A stretch of DNA of 64,000 nt from Aggregatilineales bacterium (GTDB lineage: Bacteria; Chloroflexota; Anaerolineae; Aggregatilineales; Phototrophicaceae): NCBI GenBank assembly GCA_030834905.1, contig JAUQWZ010000011.1, forward strand, positions 372,001 to 436,000, read 5' to 3'. Positions 53,041 through 61,980 of the stretch are shown piece by piece; position 1 is the first letter of the stretch, and each line of letters begins with the position of its first letter. The notes below the pieces were generated by a model. The model had not been told where the DNA came from, did no database searches, and saw only the letters and a program-made list of their open reading frames with translations. A program made the translations under genes and the position numbers.

Positions 53041-53645
53041 GCGCCACCTCGCCGGGCTATCAGGCTGATTGACCGCGCCGCCAGTTTCAGCGCGCCGCTT
53101 CGGTAAGCGAGGTAGACGGCTTCCCGCGTCAGCCAGCGCATGACCGGCTGGTCGGTTTTCCTGAGGGCATACACCAGCGCCGCCGGGTTATCGAGTGGAA
53201 TAATCCGCTTGCAGCCCTCAAAATTCGGGGAATGCCAGAACACCTCGATGTCCTCAAATCCACGCGCCCGCAGAAACTGCTGGCTCTGTGCCAGCGTCCG
53301 GCTGGTCGTTTCCACGTAGCAAAATCCGGCTGGTTTGACCCGCTTCAGCGCCGCTTCGGCTGGCTGACCGAGTTCGCCGCAGATGACCGCCAGATCCGCC
53401 TGCGGCAGTTCGCCGGCACTGGCAAGCAGCCCCTCGACGTAAGTCACCTGCTGGCAGAACAGCGCCAGCGCCTCGCGCAGCGACGGGCTGACCCCACCGG
53501 CGGCGACGACGCTGCCCAGGTTCGGATCGGGCAGCAGGAAGCGCCAATCGACCCGCCGCGAGGCTTCCAGCAGCGAGGCAGCCGGCGCTGCGACTGGCGG
53601 TACCTGGCTGTTGGCGAGGCTGGATGAAATGGCAGTATCGCTCAT
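53037..53645 (-). CDS. Methyltransferase-like small protein paired with an APH kinase
   Basis: This 202-residue protein contains 'RRVDWRFLLPDPNLGSVVAA' and a Rossmann-like arrangement ('ADLAVICGELGQPAEAALKR', 'GFCYVETTSRTL'). The opening 'W-x-FLLPDP-LG' also appears, as 'ANWLFLLPSLVLDQVLCLGA', at the start of the fused protein at 56314-58149. No clear S-adenosylmethionine motif is visible, so it may be a degenerate methyltransferase. Its start abuts the HprK-like gene (TAGATG) and its stop overlaps the kinase gene. Confidence 0.6.
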   Translation of the reverse strand: MSDTAISSSLANSQVPPVAAPAASLLEASRRVDWRFLLPDPNLGSVVAAGGVSPSLREALALFCQQVTYVEGLLASAGELPQADLAVICGELGQPAEAALKRVKPAGFCYVETTSRTLAQSQQFLRARGFEDIEVFWHSPNFEGCKRIIPLDNPAALVYALRKTDQPVMRWLTREAVYLAYRSGALKLAARSISLIARRGGA

Positions 53646-54773
53646 CTAGGCGCTCATATAGGGTTTCATCGCCTCATACAAAGCGGCGATTGAAAACGGA
53701 TAGGGATGCCGGACGAGATAGGCTGCTTTCCCTTTGAGCAGATTTGTGAGCAGCCCGCGCTGAATCGCCTCGACATTCTCAATCAGGGGATTCGACTGAT
53801 CGGGAAAGGCGAAACGAAACATCAGATAATAGCCGTAGTAGGTCAGCCGTTCATACTGAAGCGAAAAGACCATCCTTTCCGCGATCTCCTCGGGGTCGAT
53901 GCGTTCCACCGAAATCGCGTCCACATCTTCGCTCATGGTCAGAAAGACGCGATCCAGCGACGAACTCGGCGTGATGAACGACTGTCCAAACAGCTTGCTC
54001 GGCTGAACATCAACGCACAACTGCCGTTTGAGCAGCGGCGCGGCGCGGTCGAGCATCTTTGCTGGTAAAAAGCTCCGCTTCATGCCCTGAGACACCCGAT
54101 CATCGGCAGCCGTCGCCGCCTTCACCAGACTGAGTCGTGTCCGGTTGCCCCGCCCTACCAGTTCGGCATAGCGCGGAAGCTGCTGCAAATGCCAGTCCCA
54201 CAGCCGGATCGGTTCGGGAATGCCGGAGATGGTCTGTCCGTCGGCGCTGATGTAAACCCACTCGTCGCCGATGTAGCTCGCGCCCTGCTGCATGAACGCC
54301 AGCAGCGTTTCGGTTTTACCGCCCTTCGACCAGCCGGTGATCAGCGCGCCAAGCTGGTTATAACGGAAAGCTGAGGCGTGCAGCGGCACGATGCCTTTGG
54401 CGAGCGCGGTCAGGTTGATGATCGGAATCAGCAGCGGCACCGCTGGCAAGCCGGTTTCGCACACCAGCGTGCACTGCCGACCGATATCGGCGAACGGAAT
54501 ACGAACTTTCGTCCGCGCCTTGTGCTTGGTGCGCAGCACGTAAAAGCCGTCGTCGTCAAACGCCGCGTCGTCCACGCCCAGATAGCGCAGCTTCGTTTGC
54601 GGCAGATGCTCGACGAAGCGGATGGTGATGTCCGGCTCACCGTCAAATGATGTCTGGATCGGTCCAAGCTGGCGGGCGACGGCTTTCACGTCCGACGGCG
54701 ACGCATCCAGCAGACGAATGAAGATCAGATTATGCAGATTGAAGTCTGTCGGTGTTGTAGGCTCTGGCTGCAT
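53646..54773 (-). CDS. HPr-kinase-like P-loop protein
   Basis: This 375-residue protein carries 'GALITGWSKGGKTETLLAFM', a Walker A with flanks like those of HprK-related kinases, and 'GASYIGDEWVYISADGQTIS', which resembles the DD-containing loop that binds metal in HPr kinases. There is no N-terminal HprK domain of the classical kind. HprK-related proteins are frequent in polysaccharide and peptide-modification loci, where they are thought to phosphorylate a small substrate. It follows the alginate-lyase-like gene by eight bases. Confidence 0.75.
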   Translation of the reverse strand: MQPEPTTPTDFNLHNLIFIRLLDASPSDVKAVARQLGPIQTSFDGEPDITIRFVEHLPQTKLRYLGVDDAAFDDDGFYVLRTKHKARTKVRIPFADIGRQCTLVCETGLPAVPLLIPIINLTALAKGIVPLHASAFRYNQLGALITGWSKGGKTETLLAFMQQGASYIGDEWVYISADGQTISGIPEPIRLWDWHLQQLPRYAELVGRGNRTRLSLVKAATAADDRVSQGMKRSFLPAKMLDRAAPLLKRQLCVDVQPSKLFGQSFITPSSSLDRVFLTMSEDVDAISVERIDPEEIAERMVFSLQYERLTYYGYYLMFRFAFPDQSNPLIENVEAIQRGLLTNLLKGKAAYLVRHPYPFSIAALYEAMKPYMSA

Positions 54774-54781
54774 GGTGACAC

Positions 54782-56182
54782 TTATCCTGACTGCGTAGTT
54801 TCGAAGCCGGGCGCGGGTACAGTGGGCGGCATCACCGGTATTTCACCGGGCGCGAACCCGTGCGTGAGCGTGCCGAAGCATATTCCCTGGGTGCATTCGG
54901 ACGGTCGGTTCAGTTCCGCGAACCACTGATCGACATGCCCAAGCCGCCCATGCTGGGAATAGTAGCGATAGGCAACTTCCAGCGCCGGATCATGACGCCA
55001 TTCGGTATGGGCGTCGATAATCACCGCGTTGATGGCGCGTTCAATCGACCCACGACCGGGATAGAGATGGGTTGTCTGCATGTCGCCATCCGGGTCGCGA
55101 TAGCTGTACTCAGGGATATCGTCGTTGGCGACGTTGTCATAACAGGATCGGTCGCCGCGGCGCAGCATCAGTTCACACTGCTGGATATTGTTATTCAGGT
55201 TCACCTGCGGATAGTTCTCGTATTCGCCGCCATAACGCGGGATGTTGCAGTACTCGGCGCGCCGGGCGTCTTCGGGGATGATGCCGTTCTCGGTGATCTG
55301 AGATTTGACCGGCATCCACTCGGAGCTTTGCTGTTCGCCGCTGAGCACGTCGCAGGTGCGGCTGCTGTGATAATCAACGCGAAAGCCATTGTTACGGGCA
55401 AGCATCAGCGCCACGCTGCGGCGGTAGGCTTCGGCGGGCGTCAGCAGCGTATTGCCACCTTCATTCAGTTCCGGGAGAATCCGCTGCACCAGCAGGATAT
55501 CCGAGCGATCCCACAGGTAATCGGCGATATATCCGCTGGCGTTGGTTCCCGCCGCGCCCCAGTTGCTCTGGTTATGAACTGCCGCATACGAGACAATCGG
55601 GTAGATATTTCGAGCCAGCCAGTTCTGGAACAGCGTCTTGCAGTCACCGGTATCAATTGTGGTCACTTCAAGCAGCAGGCTGACGGGACCGGTGCAGCGA
55701 TGATCGCGCCAGTAATCCTCAATCAGATCGGCGGACGCGACCAGTTCCGGCGAACCCCAGCCGAAGTTAAGCTGGCACTGCTGCTCGCGCTCTGATACCG
55801 AGCGTACGTTGGTCATGATCTTTTCGAGGATATCCTCGACTTCTTCAGCGTAGCGGCTTTCGCCAGTCAGGTGATAGGCGAGCGCCCGTGAATAGAGCGT
55901 CGCAATCCCCCGCGTCTCGTCGATCCAGGCGGGATTATCGGAGTTGCGGCACGTCTCATGTTCATCCAGGCTGAAGTCCCAGTCGCGGGCTGCCCACGCC
56001 AGCACGTTGGTCACGGCGCTGGCATAAGGCTGAAGCCCCTGCCGGGCTTTCTCGGCGATGACGTGCAGTTCGCCCGGCGTCGTCAGATACCCGCGTGAGG
56101 ATCTGCCTTCGGTGAGCGCCGGAGCATCATCCGCCGATACAACTGCTGGCGATTTCAGCGCCCCAAAGCACAGCAAAACCAA
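54782..56182 (-). CDS. Secreted alginate-lyase-superfamily protein
   Basis: This 466-residue frame begins at a TTG, but the start is doubtful. The frame continues upstream to about 56169 without ATG, GTG or TTG and reads '...TGSFLKAALLAAL' into 'VLLCFGALKS', together a complete signal peptide. A CTG at 56148 or ATT at 56151 on the minus strand [coordinates of the codon's low end 56146 and 56149] may be the true start. The mature part resembles alginate lyases of the PF05426 alpha/alpha-barrel type: 'YLTTPGELHVIAEKARQG', 'TLYSRALAYHLTGESRYAEE', 'NQSNWGAAGTNASGY', 'EWRHDPALEVAYRYYSQHG'. It may trim the polymer during export. Confidence 0.75.
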   Translation of the reverse strand: MVLLCFGALKSPAVVSADDAPALTEGRSSRGYLTTPGELHVIAEKARQGLQPYASAVTNVLAWAARDWDFSLDEHETCRNSDNPAWIDETRGIATLYSRALAYHLTGESRYAEEVEDILEKIMTNVRSVSEREQQCQLNFGWGSPELVASADLIEDYWRDHRCTGPVSLLLEVTTIDTGDCKTLFQNWLARNIYPIVSYAAVHNQSNWGAAGTNASGYIADYLWDRSDILLVQRILPELNEGGNTLLTPAEAYRRSVALMLARNNGFRVDYHSSRTCDVLSGEQQSSEWMPVKSQITENGIIPEDARRAEYCNIPRYGGEYENYPQVNLNNNIQQCELMLRRGDRSCYDNVANDDIPEYSYRDPDGDMQTTHLYPGRGSIERAINAVIIDAHTEWRHDPALEVAYRYYSQHGRLGHVDQWFAELNRPSECTQGICFGTLTHGFAPGEIPVMPPTVPAPGFETTQSG

Positions 56183-56313
56183 CGCTGCCAGCAGCGCCGC
56201 CTTGAGGAATGAACCTGTTCGCGTATGGAATGTGGCTTGTTGGCTCAGAATACTACCTGTACTGTACGGCTAAGATATCAGCGTTTTACGATGTGTTTTG
56301 CTACATCTATTTA

Positions 56314-58149
56314 CTACAGTTGAAACAGTCGCTGAAGCGCTGCCTGCTCGTGTTCCCGGATGCACAGGCGCAGAATATTAAAATAATGCCCTTTGGCGAG
56401 TTTTTTCTCCGTCAGCCGGGTCGATTCTTTCAGGGCGCGGTGCATCCAGCAGGCATAAAATAACGGCTGTATAAATTCGGGTGCCACTCCGATGCGGTCA
56501 GCATAGTATCGGGCTGACTGCGTGATAAGACGATTGATGGGCGTCTCTTCCAGAAACTGGTGTCTGAAGGCTTGAATGCGATCCCCAATCCCCTCTTTCT
56601 TGGCGGCTCCGGCAGCGTAGGAACGCAGGAAATAGAACAAATCCCAAAGCGGAATGCCGGTTGGCTCGGCGGCTTCCCAATCGAGGACGGCAAGCCTGCC
56701 ATCGTCCTGAATCATCAGATTCCAGGTGCCCGGATCGCCGTGTTGAAAGACCGTCGGAAAGGCGCTTTCGGTGTTCTGGAACACACTGAACTGCTGTTCC
56801 ATAAACGCGCTTTCTTCAGGCGTTACCGGGTAGATTTCCTTGAGGCGTGAGAGCAGATCGCCGAGGCGCGCGCCCACTTCCGCCGGATGCACCGCCGTTG
56901 AGTCGGCGCTGGCTTCGCCCAGCCGGGTGAACCAGGCAACGGCTTCGGCAGCGCAGGGGCAGTCTTCGCGGTAGGTCGTCCGCTGCCGGAACGGAACGCC
57001 GCCGATAAACGTCTCGCCGACCATAGCAAGCCGGGTGTGGTAGCCCGAAAACGCCACCTGCGGGAACGTGTCACCGTCCACGCCGTCAACCTCATGCAGC
57101 AGCGTCAGCGCGCGCACTTCATTTTCGAGCCGGGTGTTAAAGCGCGCATCGCGCACAATCTTGACGATGAACTCCGGCGCTGCCGCCTCGCCTGGAAAGA
57201 GGAAACAGAGTACCTTGCGCGAGCTGTATTCCCCTGATGCAACCAAGCCCCAGCGGTAATGCGTAATATCGAGTCGGCTGTCGTCGGCAAGATCGCACAG
57301 GTACTGCGGCGGTCCCTGAAAGAAGGTCGCCGTATCGCGCGAAACACTCGTCAGCACCCCTCGCCGGGTCAGCAGGGTTGTGCGGTGGTTGAGCGCGCGT
57401 TCGGCAAGCTCAAATCGCGACAGCATCGTGAGTCCCGCCACCCGCGCGACCTGACGGAAGCTCCGCCTGATGCCGCGCTTGAGGCGCTTACCGGCGGTCT
57501 GTTTCGACGACGTGCCATTGTTCAGCCCTGTCGATGACGATCCGCCCACCAGCTTCTTGATAGGCTTGAACATCTTTTGCTGCACCGTCGGGCTGAACAA
57601 CCCCTGATCGAGGAAGAAGTCAGCCGTCCAGCGGTCTTCCAGCGGTACGGCGGTGACGGCTTCACCCTGAAGCGGCGTCAGCCAGTAGTAGCGCGGTTGG
57701 GCGGTGGGCAGCTTGAGAAACGTATCGCGCTGAAAGCTTGGGTACTCTTCCCAGTAAAACAGCGTCTGCGGACCCGAAAGCTGGGTCAGCATCGCCTGAA
57801 GCGCGGCGCTGCGCTTGAACTGCTGCACGTACTGCTGCGCCGCGATGACGATGACGTCATAGCGTTCAGCAACCGACGTTGGCTGAATGAAGTTGGTGAT
57901 CTGATACCAGGCGACATTCTCGATTTCTTCCTCTGGTTCGGTCGAATCGAGGACGACGACTCGCTGGCTCATTCGAGCGAGCGTCCGCAGCGTGCTCAGG
58001 CGCGGCGCTCCCAGACACAAGACCTGATCAAGCACCAGCGACGGCAGCAGGAAAAGCCAGTTGGCGCCCGCGACGTCGCCTTTGATGTTCGTGCCGGGGA
58101 CAAATTCTGTCGCCTGCGTCACGTCAAGAAAACCTGCATGTTTAATCAC
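56314..58149 (-). CDS. Fusion of a methyltransferase-like domain and an APH-fold kinase
   Basis: This 611-residue protein starts at a GTG overlapping the flippase gene by eight bases. Residues about 25-190 form the Rossmann-like domain ('ANWLFLLPSLVLDQVLCLGA', 'RYDVIVIAAQQYV'). A basic linker (about 195-250, rich in Lys/Arg/Ser/Gly) follows. The C-terminal half is an APH-type kinase with 'FQHGDPGTWNL' and 'LAVLDWEAAEPTGIPLWDLF'. The same two domains occur as separate adjacent genes at 52003-53645. The two versions share little identity outside motifs, so this is an old duplication. Confidence 0.75.
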   Translation of the reverse strand: MIKHAGFLDVTQATEFVPGTNIKGDVAGANWLFLLPSLVLDQVLCLGAPRLSTLRTLARMSQRVVVLDSTEPEEEIENVAWYQITNFIQPTSVAERYDVIVIAAQQYVQQFKRSAALQAMLTQLSGPQTLFYWEEYPSFQRDTFLKLPTAQPRYYWLTPLQGEAVTAVPLEDRWTADFFLDQGLFSPTVQQKMFKPIKKLVGGSSSTGLNNGTSSKQTAGKRLKRGIRRSFRQVARVAGLTMLSRFELAERALNHRTTLLTRRGVLTSVSRDTATFFQGPPQYLCDLADDSRLDITHYRWGLVASGEYSSRKVLCFLFPGEAAAPEFIVKIVRDARFNTRLENEVRALTLLHEVDGVDGDTFPQVAFSGYHTRLAMVGETFIGGVPFRQRTTYREDCPCAAEAVAWFTRLGEASADSTAVHPAEVGARLGDLLSRLKEIYPVTPEESAFMEQQFSVFQNTESAFPTVFQHGDPGTWNLMIQDDGRLAVLDWEAAEPTGIPLWDLFYFLRSYAAGAAKKEGIGDRIQAFRHQFLEETPINRLITQSARYYADRIGVAPEFIQPLFYACWMHRALKESTRLTEKKLAKGHYFNILRLCIREHEQAALQRLFQL

Positions 58150-59698
58150 GGAACAGCCACCTCACAGGCGCGAACCGCATCAGTTCCGGGAAGGTTTGTT
58201 CCAACCTCAGTTCCTTGCGATTCAGCGTAAGCACTATCAGCGATACCAGCGCCGCGACGACAAAGCTGACAACAATCGGCGGCGCCAAAAGGGATTGTAT
58301 CGCCAGCAGCCCAAAAGCTGCCAGCAGAATGACGCCATAAACACGGGCGTATTCCATATCAAATACCTTAATGCCGGTGCCGCGCAAGCCAATCTGCTTC
58401 AGCACGTTAAACAGGAGCAGCGTGCTGGTTGTGCCGATAGCTGCGCCGAATGCGCCATAGCGCGGAATGAGCGTCAGATTTACGGCAAGATTGATAAACG
58501 CGGCGGCGATATCAATGACTACAATATAGCGCAGTTTGCCGATGACTTTTAGCGCAAGCCCATTCTGTCCGGTGGCAGCGTTGACGTAATATCCAAACGA
58601 CAGCAGCGACAGAAACACGCCCGATTCCGGATATTTAGGATAGAGCAGCTCCGTGACCGGTTGGGCAAGCGAGAAGGTAACGGCGAAGATCGGGAACGAG
58701 ATGATCGCCACCCAGACCGCATTCTGCCAGTAGAGGTTATTGATCCCTTCACGATCTCCCCGCGCGAACAGCCGCGCCGCCGCTGGTGTGAACAGCAGCG
58801 CGAAACTGGTGAGGATTAGCTGGTTGAAGCGGGCAGTCGGCTGCACCACCCGGAAGGCGGCAACCGATTCCAGACCGTGAAAGTTTTCCAGCAGCACCGC
58901 GTCCATCGTGTTCATGACGACGTACACCAGATCCGAGGCAAGCAGCGGAACGGTGAACATGAGCACTTCGCGGACGGGAATTTGGATGCCGCGCAGCCGA
59001 AAGCGGGCGATCAAGCCCTGTTCGCGCAGCACCCGCCACAAGACCGCGCCAAAGATGGTGATCCCGACGATGGCGCTCAGGACGTAACCCGCCGCCAGGA
59101 ACATGACGTCGCTGCTCGCCACCACCAGCAGAATAACCACTACCAGCCGCAGCGCGGGTCCCAGAATGTATTTCTGGAAGAAGATCGCCTTCGGCTTCGA
59201 GAATACGGCGAACAAGCCGTTAAGGATATTATCCAGCGCCTGTACCGGCGACAGCACGATCATAATAGTCAGCAGCGCTACGGCTCGCGGATCGCTGATC
59301 GACTGCGTGAGCATTCCCTGAAATAGCTGCACCAGTAGTATCGCCAGCACACCCAGGGTGATGATGCTGCTGAAGACCATCACCATCGTGCCAAAGAGCT
59401 TGTTGTACTCGTCTCGCTCGTGATAAATCGGCAGGAAACGGGTCACCGCCCGGTCTAAGCCCAGCGTAACGATTGTTTCGCCCAGAGCGACCAGCGACAG
59501 CGCGTAGGCAAACGCGCCATATTCGGTCGTCGAAAGATAGTTTGCGATCAGCACCTGAACCACATAATTGACGCCCATCGAAATGAAGCGTCCGCCCATC
59601 AGGAGGCTTGATCCTCGAATGTTGCGGCGCGTCGAGATCTTTTCGCCTTCCAGCGGCTTGACAGCAACCTCAGTGGTCAATGCGTCTACTCCAGTCAT
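58142..59698 (-). CDS. Polysaccharide flippase (Wzx/MOP superfamily)
   Basis: This 518-residue protein has about fourteen helices. 'GRFISMGVNYVVQVLIANYL' with 'STTEYGAFAYALSLVALGET' at the start is the mark of the oligosaccharide flippase family. It would move lipid-linked repeat units across the membrane before polymerisation. It starts 24 bases after the stop of the 258-residue membrane protein gene. Confidence 0.93.
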   Translation of the reverse strand: MTGVDALTTEVAVKPLEGEKISTRRNIRGSSLLMGGRFISMGVNYVVQVLIANYLSTTEYGAFAYALSLVALGETIVTLGLDRAVTRFLPIYHERDEYNKLFGTMVMVFSSIITLGVLAILLVQLFQGMLTQSISDPRAVALLTIMIVLSPVQALDNILNGLFAVFSKPKAIFFQKYILGPALRLVVVILLVVASSDVMFLAAGYVLSAIVGITIFGAVLWRVLREQGLIARFRLRGIQIPVREVLMFTVPLLASDLVYVVMNTMDAVLLENFHGLESVAAFRVVQPTARFNQLILTSFALLFTPAAARLFARGDREGINNLYWQNAVWVAIISFPIFAVTFSLAQPVTELLYPKYPESGVFLSLLSFGYYVNAATGQNGLALKVIGKLRYIVVIDIAAAFINLAVNLTLIPRYGAFGAAIGTTSTLLLFNVLKQIGLRGTGIKVFDMEYARVYGVILLAAFGLLAIQSLLAPPIVVSFVVAALVSLIVLTLNRKELRLEQTFPELMRFAPVRWLFRD

Positions 59699-59722
59699 AC
59701 GGTTTCGTGGTTTCCCTGTTAA

Positions 59723-60499
59723 TTACCCGTTTTCGGGGGATCTGCGGTTGGATAACGGCAGAATCCTGCTCTCGGCATAGTACTGACGATTGATGATGTG
59801 CATACGAAGCTGGCGCAGGACAAGCCAGGCAAAGACAACCAAGCCAAATGCCAGGCACAATTCAGTCCATTCAACATACTTCTGGACGACATATTCGCGT
59901 TCCTGCCAGATAGTAATCTGAAGCAGCCTGTAAATCAGGGCAATCGCGAACGACGAGGCTAGGCACAGCGGGGGAAAGAAGTAGTGCAGCCGGTTACCCG
60001 GTTTTCCAGCGGTCAGTTGGCGCTTCACAAAATAGGCAATCCCGCCGATAAATTCGACCAGGAGGATGCCGATATTGAAGATGCCGAAGGTGCCGCCCAG
60101 ATTATGAAAGATGATTTCATCCTGCACGCCGGGGATGCGCAGCGCATCGGGCGTTTCCCAGTCGAACAGGCGCTGTCCCCACGACAGTTCTTCGCCAGCG
60201 CAGAACAGCATGGCGATGGTGAAAAACCCAAAAAACCAGGCATGCCACTTCAGGTTGGCTCTCAGGCACAAATTGGTGACCAGCACCCCCAGAATCATCG
60301 CCGCGACGAAAAGACCAAAGGTTGCCCATTCGATGGGACCATCTTCAGCAAGCATAAATCGAAACAGATTTCGGTTTAGCGCCGAGAATACGACCAGCAC
60401 ACTGAATAACACCGGCATCCAGAACAGGAGCCAGGCGACGTTATAGGATATATCCCACTCGTAAGCAGATTGCTCGAACGCTTTGTTGATCCACTTCAT
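59723..60499 (-). CDS. Conserved membrane protein of exopolysaccharide loci, function unknown
   Basis: This 258-residue protein has six or seven helices. The loop 'CAGEELSWGQRLFDWETPD' with the following 'NLGGTFGIFN' is characteristic of a conserved but unassigned family seen beside polysaccharide genes. The Glu-Glu-x-Ser-Trp-Gly-Gln motif lies at a membrane edge and could be catalytic. It overlaps the O-antigen-ligase-like gene by four bases. Confidence 0.65.
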   Translation of the reverse strand: MKWINKAFEQSAYEWDISYNVAWLLFWMPVLFSVLVVFSALNRNLFRFMLAEDGPIEWATFGLFVAAMILGVLVTNLCLRANLKWHAWFFGFFTIAMLFCAGEELSWGQRLFDWETPDALRIPGVQDEIIFHNLGGTFGIFNIGILLVEFIGGIAYFVKRQLTAGKPGNRLHYFFPPLCLASSFAIALIYRLLQITIWQEREYVVQKYVEWTELCLAFGLVVFAWLVLRQLRMHIINRQYYAESRILPLSNRRSPENG

Positions 60500-61980
60500 G
60501 CCGGATCTTCCCTTCGTTCCAACCGTAGCTTCGCGTGATTAAAAACGTAGATTCCAGCGCCGGCAAGCGCAAGCAGGAACCAGTAGTAACGCGCGTAGGA
60601 GAGGTGTAGAAAGATCGCTGTGACCATGTAGGCAAACACCGCCAGCAGCAGCCCCGCCAGCGTCTGAAAATATTCGTTATTGCGCGACTGCCAATAGCGC
60701 ATAAGTTGATACAATCGCGTGACCGTCACCAGCAGAATGCCCATAAAGGCGCTGAATCCGAGGATGCCAGTATCGGCAAGCTCCTCCAGATACATATTAT
60801 GAGCGCGCCGATCTTCGGTCAGATGCCGCAGCCCCAATTCGTTGCCAGCGTCCCGGATATAGCGCGTCACCTGTCCCGGACCGACGCCTACAATCGGGTG
60901 ATCGAAGAAAACGTACAAAGCTGCCAGATTTTCGGTCGCCCGTCCCAGGATCGAACCGTCGGTTTGACCCGTGTTGCCGGACGCCAGATCAGATACCTCA
61001 CCGAGCGTTGAAATACGTTCGAGATAATCGGGGGCAATGACGAGTATCAGCAGCGGCGTTGCCACCGCCAGCACCAGCCAGTGGCGGAAGCGAACCACCT
61101 GCAGCGCCGCCATCGCGAAAAACAGGGCGACGATAGCCAGCCCTGCCCCGCGAGAGAAGGACAGCAGCGTGCCGCCCAGAATGAGCATTCCGCACACGGC
61201 GGCAATAAGCTGTCGCCTGCGAGAGCGTTCGTACAATACACGCGATACCGCCAGCGGCAGCAGCACAACCATCGTCTGCGCGTAGCGGTTCTTCTCACCA
61301 ATCTGACCAGACAGGCGCGATACGGTGCGCTGATCGCCCAGGAACGTCTCTTCACCGGCGTTGATGGCAGCGTTTGAAACCTGAGCCAAGCCCCCGAAAT
61401 CATTGTCATAGTTGCCGGTGACGCTCTGGTACACCGACAGCGAGCCGATAAGCGCGCCCGCAGCCAGCAGCACCCAGACGGCTTTTTGCAGCACATCGAT
61501 GGTTCTGATGCAGTTGAGGATAAGCGCGTAGAGGATCAGCCCTTCGATTAAGAAGTTGTTGATGCGCGAGTAGGTGGCGCTCGGTTGAACAGACAGAATA
61601 CCGGATAACAGGCTGAAGCCCAGATAGACGATCATCAGCAGCAGCACCGAATTGATGATCAGCGGCTGTTTCTGGACAAACAGCGCGTACAGCAGCGGCA
61701 AGCCGAGCATCACAAAGAAGGACAGCGCCAGGATTTCGGGAACGCCGCCCCGCACCGCAACCACGCTCAGGTTGGTGTAAAAGACGAAGATCACCACCAT
61801 CGTCGTGACTTCTGGACGCGAGAACATGACGGCGGCGAGCGCGCAACCCGCCAGCGCCAGCAGCAGTATCTCAATCGAGCCGAACAGCACGACCGGAACT
61901 GCCACCACGATCAGCAGCATGGCGATAAGCGCCATGCCACGACGTGAGTTCAACAGCAGTCCTGAGCGCGTGGTTACCAT
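60496..61980 (-). CDS. O-antigen ligase/polymerase-family membrane protein
   Basis: This 494-residue protein has about twelve helices. The large outer loop before the last helices holds 'FDHPIVGVGPGQVTRYIRDA' and 'DRRAHNMYLEELADTGILGF', the Wzy_C pattern with the essential Arg and the His-Asn-x-Tyr motif. It joins polysaccharide repeat units outside the membrane. It overlaps the glycosyltransferase gene upstream by seven bases. Confidence 0.9.
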   Translation of the reverse strand: MVTTRSGLLLNSRRGMALIAMLLIVVAVPVVLFGSIEILLLALAGCALAAVMFSRPEVTTMVVIFVFYTNLSVVAVRGGVPEILALSFFVMLGLPLLYALFVQKQPLIINSVLLLMIVYLGFSLLSGILSVQPSATYSRINNFLIEGLILYALILNCIRTIDVLQKAVWVLLAAGALIGSLSVYQSVTGNYDNDFGGLAQVSNAAINAGEETFLGDQRTVSRLSGQIGEKNRYAQTMVVLLPLAVSRVLYERSRRRQLIAAVCGMLILGGTLLSFSRGAGLAIVALFFAMAALQVVRFRHWLVLAVATPLLILVIAPDYLERISTLGEVSDLASGNTGQTDGSILGRATENLAALYVFFDHPIVGVGPGQVTRYIRDAGNELGLRHLTEDRRAHNMYLEELADTGILGFSAFMGILLVTVTRLYQLMRYWQSRNNEYFQTLAGLLLAVFAYMVTAIFLHLSYARYYWFLLALAGAGIYVFNHAKLRLERREDPA

